64,000 nucleotides of DNA. It comes from Halobacterium zhouii. Lineage in GTDB: Archaea; Halobacteriota; Halobacteria; Halobacteriales; Halobacteriaceae. Location of the stretch: positions 806,001 through 870,000 of the forward strand of contig NZ_CP089593.1 of the NCBI RefSeq assembly GCF_021249405.1, given 5' to 3'. The notes beneath the pieces were generated by a model. The model was not told the DNA's origin. It saw only the letters and a list, made by a program, of their open reading frames with translations, and searched no databases. Made by a program: the position numbers and the translations under genes. Positions 29,993 through 38,673 of this stretch are shown here, piece after piece (position 1 is the stretch's first letter; every line of letters starts with the position of its first letter).

Positions 29993-30268
29993 CTACATTC
30001 CCATGTCAACGGCCGCGTCGGGAATCGGCAGGTCGTTCGGCGGGACGCCGAGCAACTCGGCCGCGTGGTCGAGGGCCATGTCGAATCCGTAGTAGCGTTC
30101 CAGTTCGTCGCCGTCCGCGCTCGGCCGCACCTTCAACATCGCGTACCCATCGACGTTCTGCGCGACTGCCGCCGTCTGTTCGTTCCGCTCGAACGCCAGG
30201 ACGCGCTCGGCCTCCGTCTCGTGGTAGCGCGCGGTGACGCCGTTCGCCTCGGCGGTCTCCTCGGTCAT
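29993..30268 (-). CDS. small conserved haloarchaeal protein
   Basis: 91 residues, acidic, no membrane helix. Features: a central SADGDELERYYGFDMALDHAAELLGV segment with heptad-like spacing and a C-terminus PPNDLPIPDAAVDMGM. Family members are known only from haloarchaea (uncharacterised DUF). ATG at 30268 is chosen since the upstream frame is arginine-rich. It lies 75 bases upstream of the thiolase gene on the same strand. Function unknown. Confidence 0.7.
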   Translation of the reverse strand: MTEETAEANGVTARYHETEAERVLAFERNEQTAAVAQNVDGYAMLKVRPSADGDELERYYGFDMALDHAAELLGVPPNDLPIPDAAVDMGM

Positions 30269-30402
30269 TGTCGGTGGTTCGGCGGGGTGCGGGAAAAACG
30301 AGTCGGGTCGCGTCGGTGCGTGAAACGCTGCCGATTCGGACGAACTTATGTCCGCGGCGCGCACGCCGTACGGTATGCGCGCTGTCATTCGGGGGAGCAG
30401 TA

Positions 30403-31215
30403 GTGACTGAATCCGGTCCCAGTGGCGAACCGGGCGAGAACGCCGTCGGAACGAGTTCCGACGAACCCGACGGCGCTGACGCACCGGCGGACGCCGTCGA
30501 CGACCAGCGACGGAACGCGGCCACCGGCCAGTCGCTGTCGTTCACGCTGGCGGGCGTCCGCGAGGGCTTCGTCACCGGGTTCCCGGTCGCGGTCGGCGTC
30601 GCCGGCTACGGAGTCGTGTTCGGCGTCGTCGCCCGCCAGTACGGCCTGAGCGTCGCCGAAGCTGCGCTGATGAGCGCCACCGTCCTCGCCGGCGCGGCAC
30701 AACTCGTCGCCGTCGAACTGTGGGCCAACCCGATTCCCGCCGTCGCTGTCGTCACCACGACCGCCATCGTGAACCTCCGGTACGTGCTGATGGGGGCGGC
30801 GCTCCGCCCGTGGTTCCGTCACCTCTCGCCGCTGGAAGCGTACGGCAGCGTGTTCTTCTTCGCGGACGAGAACTGGGCGCTCTCGATGGCGGAGTTCCGC
30901 GCGGGCAGCACGCGCGGTGCGTTCCTGCTCGGCAGCGGCCTCGTCCTCTGGTTGCTCTGGGTGGGTTCGACGGTTCTCGGCGCGACGGCCGGCGGTCTCG
31001 TCGGCGACCCCGCGCGCTTCGGTCTCGACTTCGTCGTCACCGCGCTGTTCGTCACGCTCGCCGTCGGCTTCTGGGAGGGCCGCGAGTCGCTCCGACCGTG
31101 GGCCGCCGCCGCTGCCGTGGCGGTCACCGTGAACGCCGTGGTCCCCGGCCAGTGGTACATTCTCGCGGGGGCGCTCGCCGGCGCCGGCGTGGAGGTGTTG
31201 TTCTACGATGAGTGA
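30403..31215 (+). CDS. azlC: AzlC-family amino acid exporter, large subunit (first copy)
   Basis: 270 residues. About 45 acidic N-terminal residues precede an AzlC membrane domain of about seven helices: GFPVAVGVAGYGVVFGVVA, SATVLAGAAQLVAVELW and VVTTTAIVNLRYVLMGAAL are family signatures. AzlCD exports branched-chain amino acids in bacteria; the substrate here is not proven. GTG at 30403 is the only sensible start after the upstream divergent gene. It overlaps azlD by eight bases. A second AzlCD pair lies at 50899-51970. Confidence 0.9.
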   Translation: MTESGPSGEPGENAVGTSSDEPDGADAPADAVDDQRRNAATGQSLSFTLAGVREGFVTGFPVAVGVAGYGVVFGVVARQYGLSVAEAALMSATVLAGAAQLVAVELWANPIPAVAVVTTTAIVNLRYVLMGAALRPWFRHLSPLEAYGSVFFFADENWALSMAEFRAGSTRGAFLLGSGLVLWLLWVGSTVLGATAGGLVGDPARFGLDFVVTALFVTLAVGFWEGRESLRPWAAAAAVAVTVNAVVPGQWYILAGALAGAGVEVLFYDE

Positions 31216-31522
31216 CGCGCTCGTCCTCCGCTCGAACGTCGTCGCGGTGATTCTCGCGATGGCCGTCGTCACGTACGCCACGAAGGCCAGCGGCCTCTGG
31301 GCGCTCGGCCGGGTCGAGATCTCCGAGCGCGTGCAGGCCGGGTTCGACGCGCTCCCCGGCGCCGTCATGGTGGCGTTCGTCGCGCCCGCTCTCGTGAACG
31401 GCGGGCCGGCGGAGTGGGGCGCGGCGGCCGTGACCGCCGTGGTGGCAAAGCGGACGGGGAACCTCCTGCTGTCGCTGATTGTCGGGGCCGCCTCGGTGCT
31501 CGCGCTCAGGGCAGTTGTCTGA
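31208..31522 (+). CDS. azlD: AzlD-family amino acid exporter, small subunit (first copy)
   Basis: 104 residues, four helices; VVTYATKASGLWALG near the start and AALV-NGGPAEWGAAAVTAVVAKRTGNLLLSL are typical of AzlD. Its start lies inside the end of azlC, so the two subunits are translated in a fixed ratio. Length and helices are normal for the family. Confidence 0.88.
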   Translation: MSDALVLRSNVVAVILAMAVVTYATKASGLWALGRVEISERVQAGFDALPGAVMVAFVAPALVNGGPAEWGAAAVTAVVAKRTGNLLLSLIVGAASVLALRAVV

Positions 31523-31545
31523 TATCCGGGTGAACGCGCCTGCGT

Positions 31546-32574
31546 TCACTCGTCGGTCCGCGATTCGAGGGAATGCCTGAGGTCGATGGACGCCTGACGG
31601 ATACCCTCCACCTCCTCGAGGTCGACCTGACCGACCTCCCATGCCACCCGGAGAAGTTCCCGAATCTCCTCGAGGAGCGCGCGGGCGAACGCTTGGGTGT
31701 CGATTCGTGGCCCCTCCGGCGGGAAGTCGAAGTGAAGCGGCTTCCCCCTGTGGTCAGTGTGGACGAGTCGCATCGTCTCGTCGTCGACCGCCTCGAACCG
31801 GAACCTGGTCGGGGAGTCCATGCACTGGATCTCCCTTGACCCGCCCTCGAGGACGGTACGCGTGGCGATAGCGAACTGCGTGATGATTCCGAGGAAGTCG
31901 ACGGCATTGGCTCGCTCCTCGTCGCCGAGGAACCACCGGCCGTCGAGGCGAACGCGGAAACCGACCATCGCCAATCTGTTTCCTTCCGCGAGTTTCGACC
32001 GGAACCGCTCGTCGTTCAGGTCGAACCTGACGGCCACGTCCTCGTGGACGGTATCCGCGTACGGGTCCGTGTCGACGTCCTCGTCGATGTCACACACCAC
32101 CAGTCGGGCGTCGTCCACGGCGACGTACGCGCACTCGTCGATTCCCGCGTCCGCGACGACTTCGTCCGCCGCGCCGGCCTCGCGGGCGGGCCGCGTGGTC
32201 TGCCGGAGCGGCACGCCCACAGGCGTCCCGGCGATGTCGAGTGGCACTGCAACTCGGCGACCGTCCCACGAGCAGTGGGCCGTTCGCCGCCCGACGACGC
32301 CGGCGCACCCCTCGTCCGACGTCCACAGTCCAGTGACCTCCCGGTCTGCCGGGCGCACACGCTGGTAGCCGGTTATCGCCACAGACAGCGTGCGCGACTC
32401 GCCGACCAGCGCCGGCGGGTAGCGCTCCTCGGGGTCACGGACGGACAGCAGCGTGCCGTCCTCGAGTTCCACGTCGAGGACGGCGTCCCCGCTCGGTGCC
32501 TCGTACCGGTGGCAAACGAGGCCGTGGACGCGGAACGCGGCGTCCGCTCCGTCGAAGGTCTGCGCGGGTGGCAT
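31546..32574 (-). CDS. conserved haloarchaeal protein, function unknown
   Basis: 342 residues, soluble and acidic, with no recognised domain. Roughly two halves: an N-terminal part rich in beta-like segments (VLDVELEDGTLLSVRDPEER) and a C-terminal part with long helices (ALLEEIRELLRVAWEVGQVDLEEVEGIRQA). A DEERANAVDFLGIITQ segment occurs in the middle. It converges on azlD with 23 bases between stops. Alone on its strand, so context gives no functional clue. Confidence 0.7.
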   Translation of the reverse strand: MPPAQTFDGADAAFRVHGLVCHRYEAPSGDAVLDVELEDGTLLSVRDPEERYPPALVGESRTLSVAITGYQRVRPADREVTGLWTSDEGCAGVVGRRTAHCSWDGRRVAVPLDIAGTPVGVPLRQTTRPAREAGAADEVVADAGIDECAYVAVDDARLVVCDIDEDVDTDPYADTVHEDVAVRFDLNDERFRSKLAEGNRLAMVGFRVRLDGRWFLGDEERANAVDFLGIITQFAIATRTVLEGGSREIQCMDSPTRFRFEAVDDETMRLVHTDHRGKPLHFDFPPEGPRIDTQAFARALLEEIRELLRVAWEVGQVDLEEVEGIRQASIDLRHSLESRTDE

Positions 32575-32659
32575 CGAAACCCGACTTCTCGGGTGGGGGA
32601 CAAATAGTTCGGGGTGGCGTGGGACCCTCTCGCTCGGTGGCCCGTTGCTGGCGTCCTCT

Positions 32660-33802
32660 TTACTCCAACAGTCGCTGCGCGATGGTGTTCCGGAGCACCT
32701 CGCTGGTGCCCTCGTAGATCTCGTTGAGTTTCGCGTCGCGGTAGTACCGCTCCACCTCGAAGTCCGTGGTGTAGCCGTAGCCGCCGTGGATCTGGATGCC
32801 CTCGTTCGTGACCTCCCGGGATATCTCGGAAGCGTGGAGTTTCGCTTGCGCGGCGGTCTTGATGAAGTCCTCGCCGCGGATCTTCTTGTCCGCCGCGTCG
32901 TGCATCAGGAGCTTCGCGGACTGGATCTTCGTGTCCATGTCCGCGAGTTTGTGCTGGATGGTCTGGAACTCGCTGATGGGCTGGTCGAACTGCTCGCGGT
33001 CCTGGGCGTACTCCAGGCTGTCCTCGAGGGCGGCGCGCGCGAGGCCGATGGACCGCGCGGCGATGGTGATGCGCCCGCCGTTCAGCGTCTCCAGGGCGTG
33101 CCGGAAGCCGTCACCCTCCTCACCGAGGATGCGATCCTCGGGAATCCGCATGTCGTCGAAGCGCAACTCGGCGGTCGGACAGCCCTTGTCGCCGAGTTTG
33201 TGCTCGGTGCCCTCGACGTGGAACCCGTCGTCGTCCTCCGGGCGCACGACGAACGACGAGACCCCCTTCGGGCCGGCGTCCTCGTCGGTCTTCGCGAACA
33301 CCGTGACGGTGTCCGCGACGCTGCCGTTCGAAATCCAGAGCTTGCCGCCGTTCAGCACGTAGGCATCTCCGTCCTTCTCGGCGGTCGTCTCCATCGCGGG
33401 GACGTCGGAGCCGGCGCCGGGTTCAGAGAGCGCGAACGCGCCGATGTCGTCGCCCCGGTTGAGCGCCGCGAGATACTCTTGTTTCTGGTCCTCGTCGCCG
33501 TACTCGTAGAGCATGTTGCCCGCGAGACTCGTGTGCGCGGCAACGATGGTGCCGAGGCCGCCACTACCGCGCGCGATCTCCTCGAGGCCGATGGCGTAGG
33601 AGTGATAATCGAGGCCCGCGCCGTCGTACTCCTCGGGGAACGGCATCCCCATCAGGCCCAGTTCGGCCATCTGGTCGACGAGGTCCGCGGGGAACTCGTC
33701 GGTCTCGTCGATCTCTGCGGCCCGCGGCTTCACTTCCTCGTCGACGAACTCCGCGACCATGTCCCGTATCTGCCGTTGCTCGGCAGTGAGGCTGAAGTCC
33801 AT
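32660..33802 (-). CDS. acyl-CoA dehydrogenase
   Basis: 380 residues, normal length. FAD enzyme of the first beta-oxidation step. Motifs: GAFALSEPGAGSD (FAD binding), LNGGKLWISNG, and near the C-terminus LNEIYEGTSEVLRNTIAQ, whose glutamate is the catalytic base. Starts MDFSLTAEQRQIRDMV as in the family. An AGTAAAG box on the minus strand near 33826 fits a leaderless promoter. Electron-transfer flavoprotein genes are not in this window. Confidence 0.93.
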   Translation of the reverse strand: MDFSLTAEQRQIRDMVAEFVDEEVKPRAAEIDETDEFPADLVDQMAELGLMGMPFPEEYDGAGLDYHSYAIGLEEIARGSGGLGTIVAAHTSLAGNMLYEYGDEDQKQEYLAALNRGDDIGAFALSEPGAGSDVPAMETTAEKDGDAYVLNGGKLWISNGSVADTVTVFAKTDEDAGPKGVSSFVVRPEDDDGFHVEGTEHKLGDKGCPTAELRFDDMRIPEDRILGEEGDGFRHALETLNGGRITIAARSIGLARAALEDSLEYAQDREQFDQPISEFQTIQHKLADMDTKIQSAKLLMHDAADKKIRGEDFIKTAAQAKLHASEISREVTNEGIQIHGGYGYTTDFEVERYYRDAKLNEIYEGTSEVLRNTIAQRLLE

Positions 33803-33893
33803 AAATAGGGGTTGCCGTCTCGTTCCTTTACTGTTCTCATCGCTGCCGCGGCCCGTCCCTTTTTGCGCTTCCTTCTCTTAGCAGACGACAGCG

Positions 33894-34937
33894 ATGGCTG
33901 GAGGTCACCCCCCGAAACAAGTGAAAATAGGTCGAGAGTGGTGCCACTCGGTGGTTCAGGACGTTTCGCGCACGTTCGCGCTGACGATCGACGCGCTCGA
34001 GGAGCCAATGGCCACGCGAATCTGCGTCGGGTACCTTCTCTGCCGAGTAGCTGACACCATTGAGGACGCAGGTTCGATACCCCCAGCCGAGCAGGCGAAT
34101 CTTCTGCGGACGTACGACGAAGCGCTCGACCCCGACTCGGAGACGACACCGGCGGCGTTCCTGTCGGCGGTCGACGAGTGGATTCCCGCCGACCCGGATG
34201 CCGACTGGACTGTCGTCTCGGAGACAGCGGAAATCGTCCGCGTGTTCGAATCCCTCGATGCCGACGCACAGGAGGCTATCCGCCCGACCGTTCGGGAGAT
34301 GGCGACGGGGATGGCGGCGTTCGTCGAGCGCTACGAGGACGAGGGCGGCCTCCGCATCCAGTCCCCGAGCGAACTCGAGGAGTACTGCTGGTACGTCGCG
34401 GGCACGGTGGGGGAACTCGTGACGGAACTCCTCGCGGACGTCGCGGACACCGAGGACGCCGAGGCGATGCGCACCCACGCCCAGTCCTTCGCGTTGCTTC
34501 TCCAGCTCGTGAACGTCGCGAAGGACGTGAGCGACGATTACCGGGAGGAGAACAACGTCTATCTCCCGGATACGTGGCTCGACGACGAGGGCGTCGACCC
34601 GGAAGCGGTCGCCGACCCGTCGAACGCGGAGGCCGTCGGCTCCGTCGTCGATCGCGTCACTGACCGCGCCCGCGGTTACGCGGACGGCGCCCAGCGCTGG
34701 CTGGAGGTGATGCCCACGACCCAGGGCAACACGCTGGCCGCGTGGGCAGTGCCGTTCCTGCTCGCTGTCGGTACGATTCGAGAGCTGAAACGGCGGCCGG
34801 CAGACGTCGTCGTGGAAGGCGACGTGAAGGTCTCGCGCGCGGAGGTTCAGGCGGTCCTCGAGCAGGTGTATGGCGAGTTCGACCAGTCTTCGCTCGCGGG
34901 GCTCCGCGAGCAGATTGCGGGCGCGCCGTTGCGGTAA
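33894..34937 (+). CDS. squalene/phytoene synthase family protein
   Basis: 347 residues. Head-to-head prenyl synthase. First aspartate-rich site is CRVADTIEDAG (DTIED), second is NVAKDVSDDYREENNVYLP (the NVxxDVxxD type), both Mg-diphosphate-binding. The sequence is closer to squalene synthase than to bacterial CrtB, with YCWYVAGTVGELVTELL typical of both. Product is probably squalene for membrane lipids and respiratory-membrane isoprenoids; phytoene cannot be ruled out. It is divergent from acyl-CoA dehydrogenase, with 91 bases between starts. Confidence 0.88.
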   Translation: MAGGHPPKQVKIGREWCHSVVQDVSRTFALTIDALEEPMATRICVGYLLCRVADTIEDAGSIPPAEQANLLRTYDEALDPDSETTPAAFLSAVDEWIPADPDADWTVVSETAEIVRVFESLDADAQEAIRPTVREMATGMAAFVERYEDEGGLRIQSPSELEEYCWYVAGTVGELVTELLADVADTEDAEAMRTHAQSFALLLQLVNVAKDVSDDYREENNVYLPDTWLDDEGVDPEAVADPSNAEAVGSVVDRVTDRARGYADGAQRWLEVMPTTQGNTLAAWAVPFLLAVGTIRELKRRPADVVVEGDVKVSRAEVQAVLEQVYGEFDQSSLAGLREQIAGAPLR

Positions 34938-35031
34938 ACAGCGATCACGTTTCGTTCAGCAGCCACCTCCTCTCGTTCGCGACGATTCACCACGGCGAAG
35001 CGAACCACCCACCCAGGAATGCAAGAAGCTG

Positions 35032-35040
35032 CATAAAATT
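35032..35040 (+). promoter_or_regulatory. AT-rich promoter of the nucleobase permease
   Basis: CATAAAATT within an AT-rich patch; TGCATA/TGCATG occurs three times around it (about 35030, 35044 and 35062). With a start about 25 bases downstream, the permease message would have a leader of about 45 bases. The repeated TGCAT could be a regulator site, which is speculative. Confidence 0.45.
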
Positions 35041-35107
35041 CACTGCATAGGTCGGTTTTGGTGCATGTATCCACAATGTTCAAATGGGTGGCGTACACAG
35101 CCACGAT

Positions 35108-36481
35108 ATGGCAACCGGGGATTCAACGACAGATTCGGCGGAAGCGGGTCCAAATATAACGTACGGAATCGAAGAGGAGCCACCGCTTCCGGAGGCAGTT
35201 CTACTCGGATTACAGCACGTTCTTGCAATGTTCCTGGGGAACGTCGCGCCCGCCATCATCGTCGCCGGCGGCATCGGCGCGCTCACTGGACAGATGTCCT
35301 ACCTCGTCCAGGTAGCGCTCATCGTCGCCGGCGTCGCCACCATCGTTCAGGCGTACCCCATCGGGCCCGTCGGCGCGCGCCTCCCCATCGTCATGGGGAC
35401 CAGTTTCCCGTTCGTCGCCGCCATCATCGGCATCGGGAACACGTACGGGATCGCCGCCGTCTTCGGCGCCTGCCTCGTCGGCGGCCTCTTCCAGACGGTC
35501 CTCGGCTTTTCCTTCGGCCACATCAAGCAGTTCTTCCCGCCGCTCGTCAACGCCATCGTCGTGATGCTCATCGGCCTCACGCTCATCCCCGTCGGTATGG
35601 ACTACGCCGCCGGCGGCGCCGGCGCGGCCGACTACGGCGCGCTCGAGAACCTCGCGCTCGCTGGCCTCGTCCTCGTGGTCACGCTCGGCCTGAACCAGCT
35701 GTTCGAGGGTTTCGTCCGCATCGCCAGCGTCTTCGTCGGCATCCTCGCCGGCTACCTCGTCGCCATCCCCCTCGGCATGGTCGACTTCGCGGGCGTCGCA
35801 AACGCCGCCTGGTTCGCCGCCCCCGAACTCCTCCCGTACGGCGTCGCCTTCGAACCCGGCGCCATCGTCACCATCGCGTTCCTCTACGTCACCACCGCCA
35901 TGGAGACCATCGGCGACATCTCCGGAACCACCAGCGCCGTCGGGCGCGACGCCACCCAGGACGAACTCGAGGGTGGTCTCGTCGCCGACGGTCTCATGAG
36001 CGCGCTCGGCGCGCTCGTCGGCTCCCTTCCCAACACCTCCTTCAGCCAGAACGTCGGCCTCATCAACCTCACCGGGGTCGCCAGCCGACACGTCGTCGCT
36101 ATCGGCGGCGCGTTCCTACTCGTCCTCGGTTTCGTCCCCAAGGTCGGCGCCATCGTCTCCGCGATGCCCGCGCCAGTTCTCGGCGGCGGCGCGCTCCTCG
36201 TCTTCTCCATGATCTTCTCCAGTGGCGTGCGCATCCTCTACGACGACGTCGCGTTCACCCACCGCAACATGACCATCGTCGCCGCCTCCATCGGTCTCGG
36301 CCTCGCGGTCAAACTCCGCCCCGAAGCCCTCGCCCAGCTTCCACAGGACGCCCAGTTGTTCTTCGGCTCCGGCCTCATCACCGGCGGCTTCGCCGCACTC
36401 ATCCTCAACGTCGTTCTCCCCGAAGACGCCCCCTTCGGCGACCGCTCGCCCGCTGATACGACCGTCTCTGCGGACGACTAA
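35108..36481 (+). CDS. uracil/xanthine permease (NCS2 family)
   Basis: 457 residues, about 12-14 helices. Family signatures: LLGLQHVLAMFLGNVAPA near the start, GDISGTTSAVGRD, and the substrate-filter motif SQNVGLINLTGVASR (Q-N-x-G-x4-T-G). It imports uracil or a purine with a cation; the exact substrate is not readable. ATG at 35108 (MATGDSTTDSAE) is favoured over one 24 bases earlier because family members usually begin with such a short polar tail. An oligo-T follows the stop and then a hairpin cluster. Confidence 0.92.
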   Translation: MATGDSTTDSAEAGPNITYGIEEEPPLPEAVLLGLQHVLAMFLGNVAPAIIVAGGIGALTGQMSYLVQVALIVAGVATIVQAYPIGPVGARLPIVMGTSFPFVAAIIGIGNTYGIAAVFGACLVGGLFQTVLGFSFGHIKQFFPPLVNAIVVMLIGLTLIPVGMDYAAGGAGAADYGALENLALAGLVLVVTLGLNQLFEGFVRIASVFVGILAGYLVAIPLGMVDFAGVANAAWFAAPELLPYGVAFEPGAIVTIAFLYVTTAMETIGDISGTTSAVGRDATQDELEGGLVADGLMSALGALVGSLPNTSFSQNVGLINLTGVASRHVVAIGGAFLLVLGFVPKVGAIVSAMPAPVLGGGALLVFSMIFSSGVRILYDDVAFTHRNMTIVAASIGLGLAVKLRPEALAQLPQDAQLFFGSGLITGGFAALILNVVLPEDAPFGDRSPADTTVSADD

Positions 36482-36953
36482 GCTCGACCTTTTGCGCTGC
36501 GTGAGGCGCGCTCCGCGAGCCTCATCTGCTCACGGCGCACAGCGCCGTTCCCATGGTTAGCGGGACCGGAGGTCCCGCTCAACTCGGCAAAAGCTCGGCC
36601 AAAAGCACTCCTCCTTCGTGGTCCGAGAGACGCCGGAGGCGTCTCTCGTTATCACGAGAGAGCTTCGCTCTCTCGAACGACTTCGCTAACGCTCCGCTCA
36701 GTCGTCGGCCTCCGCTCACTTCGTTCGCGGAGTGAACCGCTTCGCTCAGGCTTTTCAAGCCCTCGCTCGCGGATGCTAACAACTACCGGCTGGTTCGACT
36801 GCCGATATCTGCCGGCTGCGTAGATTCAAGTAAGAAGCCGGGACCAACCCGGGGCGTGACGTAGAAACCGCCCGATGCGCCCGGATGTAGAACGGCGGCA
36901 GAGCGCATCGGAGACAGTTCGCCGCCTGCAAGCCCTGTTCGAGATACTCGGCG
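36482..36953. repeat. hairpin-rich spacer after the permease gene
   Basis: 472 bases without a supported gene. In order: TTTT at 36490-36493; TGAGGC/GCCTCA stem at 36502-36524; perfect 9-bp stem AGCGGGACC with loop GGA at 36559-36579; perfect 11-bp stem CGAGAGACGCC with loop GGA at 36624-36648; perfect 9-bp stem CGAGAGAGC with loop TTC at 36655-36675; a CTCCGC/GCGGAG stem around 36711-36733. A direct repeat CTCGGCAAAAG / CTCGGCCAAAAG sits between. From 36780 to 36953 nothing was recognised. Confidence 0.8.
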
Positions 36954-37814
36954 CTACTCGTAGTCGTAGAAGCCCGTCCCGGTCTTCTTGCCGAGGTCGC
37001 CGGCGTCGACCTTGCGCTTGAGGAGGTAGGCGGGCTTGTAGCGGTCGCCCAGTTCCTCGTGGAGCGTCTCGCTCGCGTCGAGACAGATGTCGAGACCGAT
37101 GTGGTCGGCGAGTTCGAGGGGACCCATCGGCACGTTCGTGCCGAGTTTCATCCCCTTGTCGATGTCCTCCTTCGACGCGACGCCCTCGTCGAACGCGCGG
37201 ATGCCCTCGTTGAGCCACGGCATCAGGATGCGGTTCGTGACGAATCCGGGTTTGTCGTCGGACTCCCAGGTCTCCTTGTCGAGCGCCTCCGCGAACTGGT
37301 GGGCGAACTCGACAACGTCATCGTCGGTCTTCTCACCGACTACGACCTCGACACCCGTCATGACTGGGACGGGGTTCATGAAGTGGAGGCCGACCACGTC
37401 CTCGGGGCGGTCGGTGACCGACGCGATGGTGGTGATCGAGAGCGTGGACGTGTTCGTGGCGAGTACGACGTCTTCGGGGAGTTCCTCGTCGAGGTCCGCG
37501 AAGATGTCCTGCTTGACGTCCATGTTCTCCACGGCGGCCTCTACGACGACGTCGCAGTCCGAGAGCTCGGAGAGCTCGGTCGTGCCCTGGATGCGTTCGA
37601 GCACGTCGAGTTTCTCCCCTTCGTCGAGTTCCTCCTTCTCGACGAACCGGTCGAGTGAGTCCTCGATGCTGTCGAAGCCACGCTGGACGTACTCCGTCTC
37701 GACGTCGCGCATCACGACGGAGTACCCGGCCATCGCGCTCACCTGAGCGATGCCCGCGCCCATCGTTCCCGCGCCGACGACGCCGACGGTCTCGATGTCT
37801 TCGAGGTCGCGCAT
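36954..37814 (-). CDS. 3-hydroxyacyl-CoA dehydrogenase
   Basis: 286 residues, the usual length of the single-domain enzyme. NAD fold GVVGAGTMGAGIAQVSA, then ATNTSTLSIT, the catalytic histidine in GLHFMNPVPVMTGVEVV, and the C-terminal helical part with PGFVTNRILMPWLNEG and GPLELADHIGLD. Oxidises 3-hydroxyacyl-CoA in beta-oxidation, or 3-hydroxybutyryl-CoA. ATG at 37814 (MRDLEDIETVGV) is chosen; an earlier in-frame start would add a basic stretch unlike the family. Confidence 0.92.
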   Translation of the reverse strand: MRDLEDIETVGVVGAGTMGAGIAQVSAMAGYSVVMRDVETEYVQRGFDSIEDSLDRFVEKEELDEGEKLDVLERIQGTTELSELSDCDVVVEAAVENMDVKQDIFADLDEELPEDVVLATNTSTLSITTIASVTDRPEDVVGLHFMNPVPVMTGVEVVVGEKTDDDVVEFAHQFAEALDKETWESDDKPGFVTNRILMPWLNEGIRAFDEGVASKEDIDKGMKLGTNVPMGPLELADHIGLDICLDASETLHEELGDRYKPAYLLKRKVDAGDLGKKTGTGFYDYE

Positions 37815-37925
37815 GCGCGTACCTGCACGACGACTCCACCTAAGGATGCCGGAACGCGGAAACCACGCGAGACGGGTGAAACGTGGAAACACTCAAGCAC
37901 CTCCGGTGGTATCCATCTGGCAACC

Positions 37926-38600
37926 GTGGCACAGAGCGACACCCGCGATGCGCTACTCGCACTTCGACACGTCGGTCCGGCGACAGCGGACGCGCTGACG
38001 GACGCAGACGTCGAAGCGAGCGCCATCGAGTCGAAGACGGTGTCGCACGCGGACCTCGTGGCGGCGGGCGTGAACCCTGGAGTCGCCGCTCGGATTCGCC
38101 GAGAACATTCCCTTCAGTGGTCCTTCGAGGGCGGCCAGGATCTCGGCCGGCGCGCCGAACAGGTTCGCGGCCTGCACGACGACGAACGCGAGTGGGTGGC
38201 CGCGAGCTACGGCGACGACGCGAACGCGTCCGCCGACGGGAGCGGCGACGCCGCCGCGGAGGAGGCCGCGTGGCGGGACAGACCGATATCGGCGAGCGAC
38301 CCGGAATCCGACGCGGAGGCCGAGTGGCAACGGCAGTCGTGGCCGAACGAGGACGAGAACGCGGATCGCAGCGAAATCTCGTGGCGGGAGCGGTCGAAAC
38401 CCACGCCGGTGACCGCACTCGAGGGCGTCGCCGACGGCGACGCCAAACTGCTCGCGCGTGCCGGCATCACGTCGGTCCGTAGCCTCGAAACCGCGAACGT
38501 GGAACGGACAGCGGACTCACTGGATATTCCTGCCGACCTCGTCGAGGCGTGGCAGTGCGCGGCCCGCGAACTCGACTCGTACTCGGATTCGAGTAAATAA
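37926..38600 (+). CDS. helix-hairpin-helix protein with two terminal HhH domains
   Basis: 224 residues. HhH-like domains sit at both ends: LRHVGPATADALTDADVEAS (about residues 12-55) and GVADGDAKLLARAGITSVRS (about 165-215). The middle is acidic, low-complexity and rich in Trp-Arg repeats (AAWRDRPISASDPES; ISWRERSK). HhH pairs bind DNA non-specifically or act as protein modules; the disordered bridge suggests a tether. Haloarchaea-specific. GTG start at 37926. The 111-base divergent gap to the dehydrogenase holds both promoters. Confidence 0.7.
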   Translation: MAQSDTRDALLALRHVGPATADALTDADVEASAIESKTVSHADLVAAGVNPGVAARIRREHSLQWSFEGGQDLGRRAEQVRGLHDDEREWVAASYGDDANASADGSGDAAAEEAAWRDRPISASDPESDAEAEWQRQSWPNEDENADRSEISWRERSKPTPVTALEGVADGDAKLLARAGITSVRSLETANVERTADSLDIPADLVEAWQCAARELDSYSDSSK

Positions 38601-38644
38601 CGCCGTCAGAACGGCCGACGACGCTCCGTTCGGACAGTTAGACA

Positions 38645-38651
38645 CTTATAC
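38645..38651 (+). promoter_or_regulatory. TATA box of fba
   Basis: CTTATAC centred 26 bases before the aldolase ATG; a clear leaderless promoter that also fixes the start and excludes upstream in-frame starts inside the HhH gene. Confidence 0.7.
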
Positions 38652-38673
38652 GTCCTTGCCGCACGTTTGCTTG

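Noticed and set aside
34071..34085. tRNA-like T-loop GGTTCGATACCC
   Set aside because: It lies inside the squalene/phytoene synthase gene, encodes part of its first aspartate-rich region, and has no acceptor or anticodon stems around it.
34870..36456. 528-codon plus-strand open frame over the permease
   Set aside because: Extremely arginine-, histidine- and proline-rich, out of phase with the NCS2 permease, no motifs.
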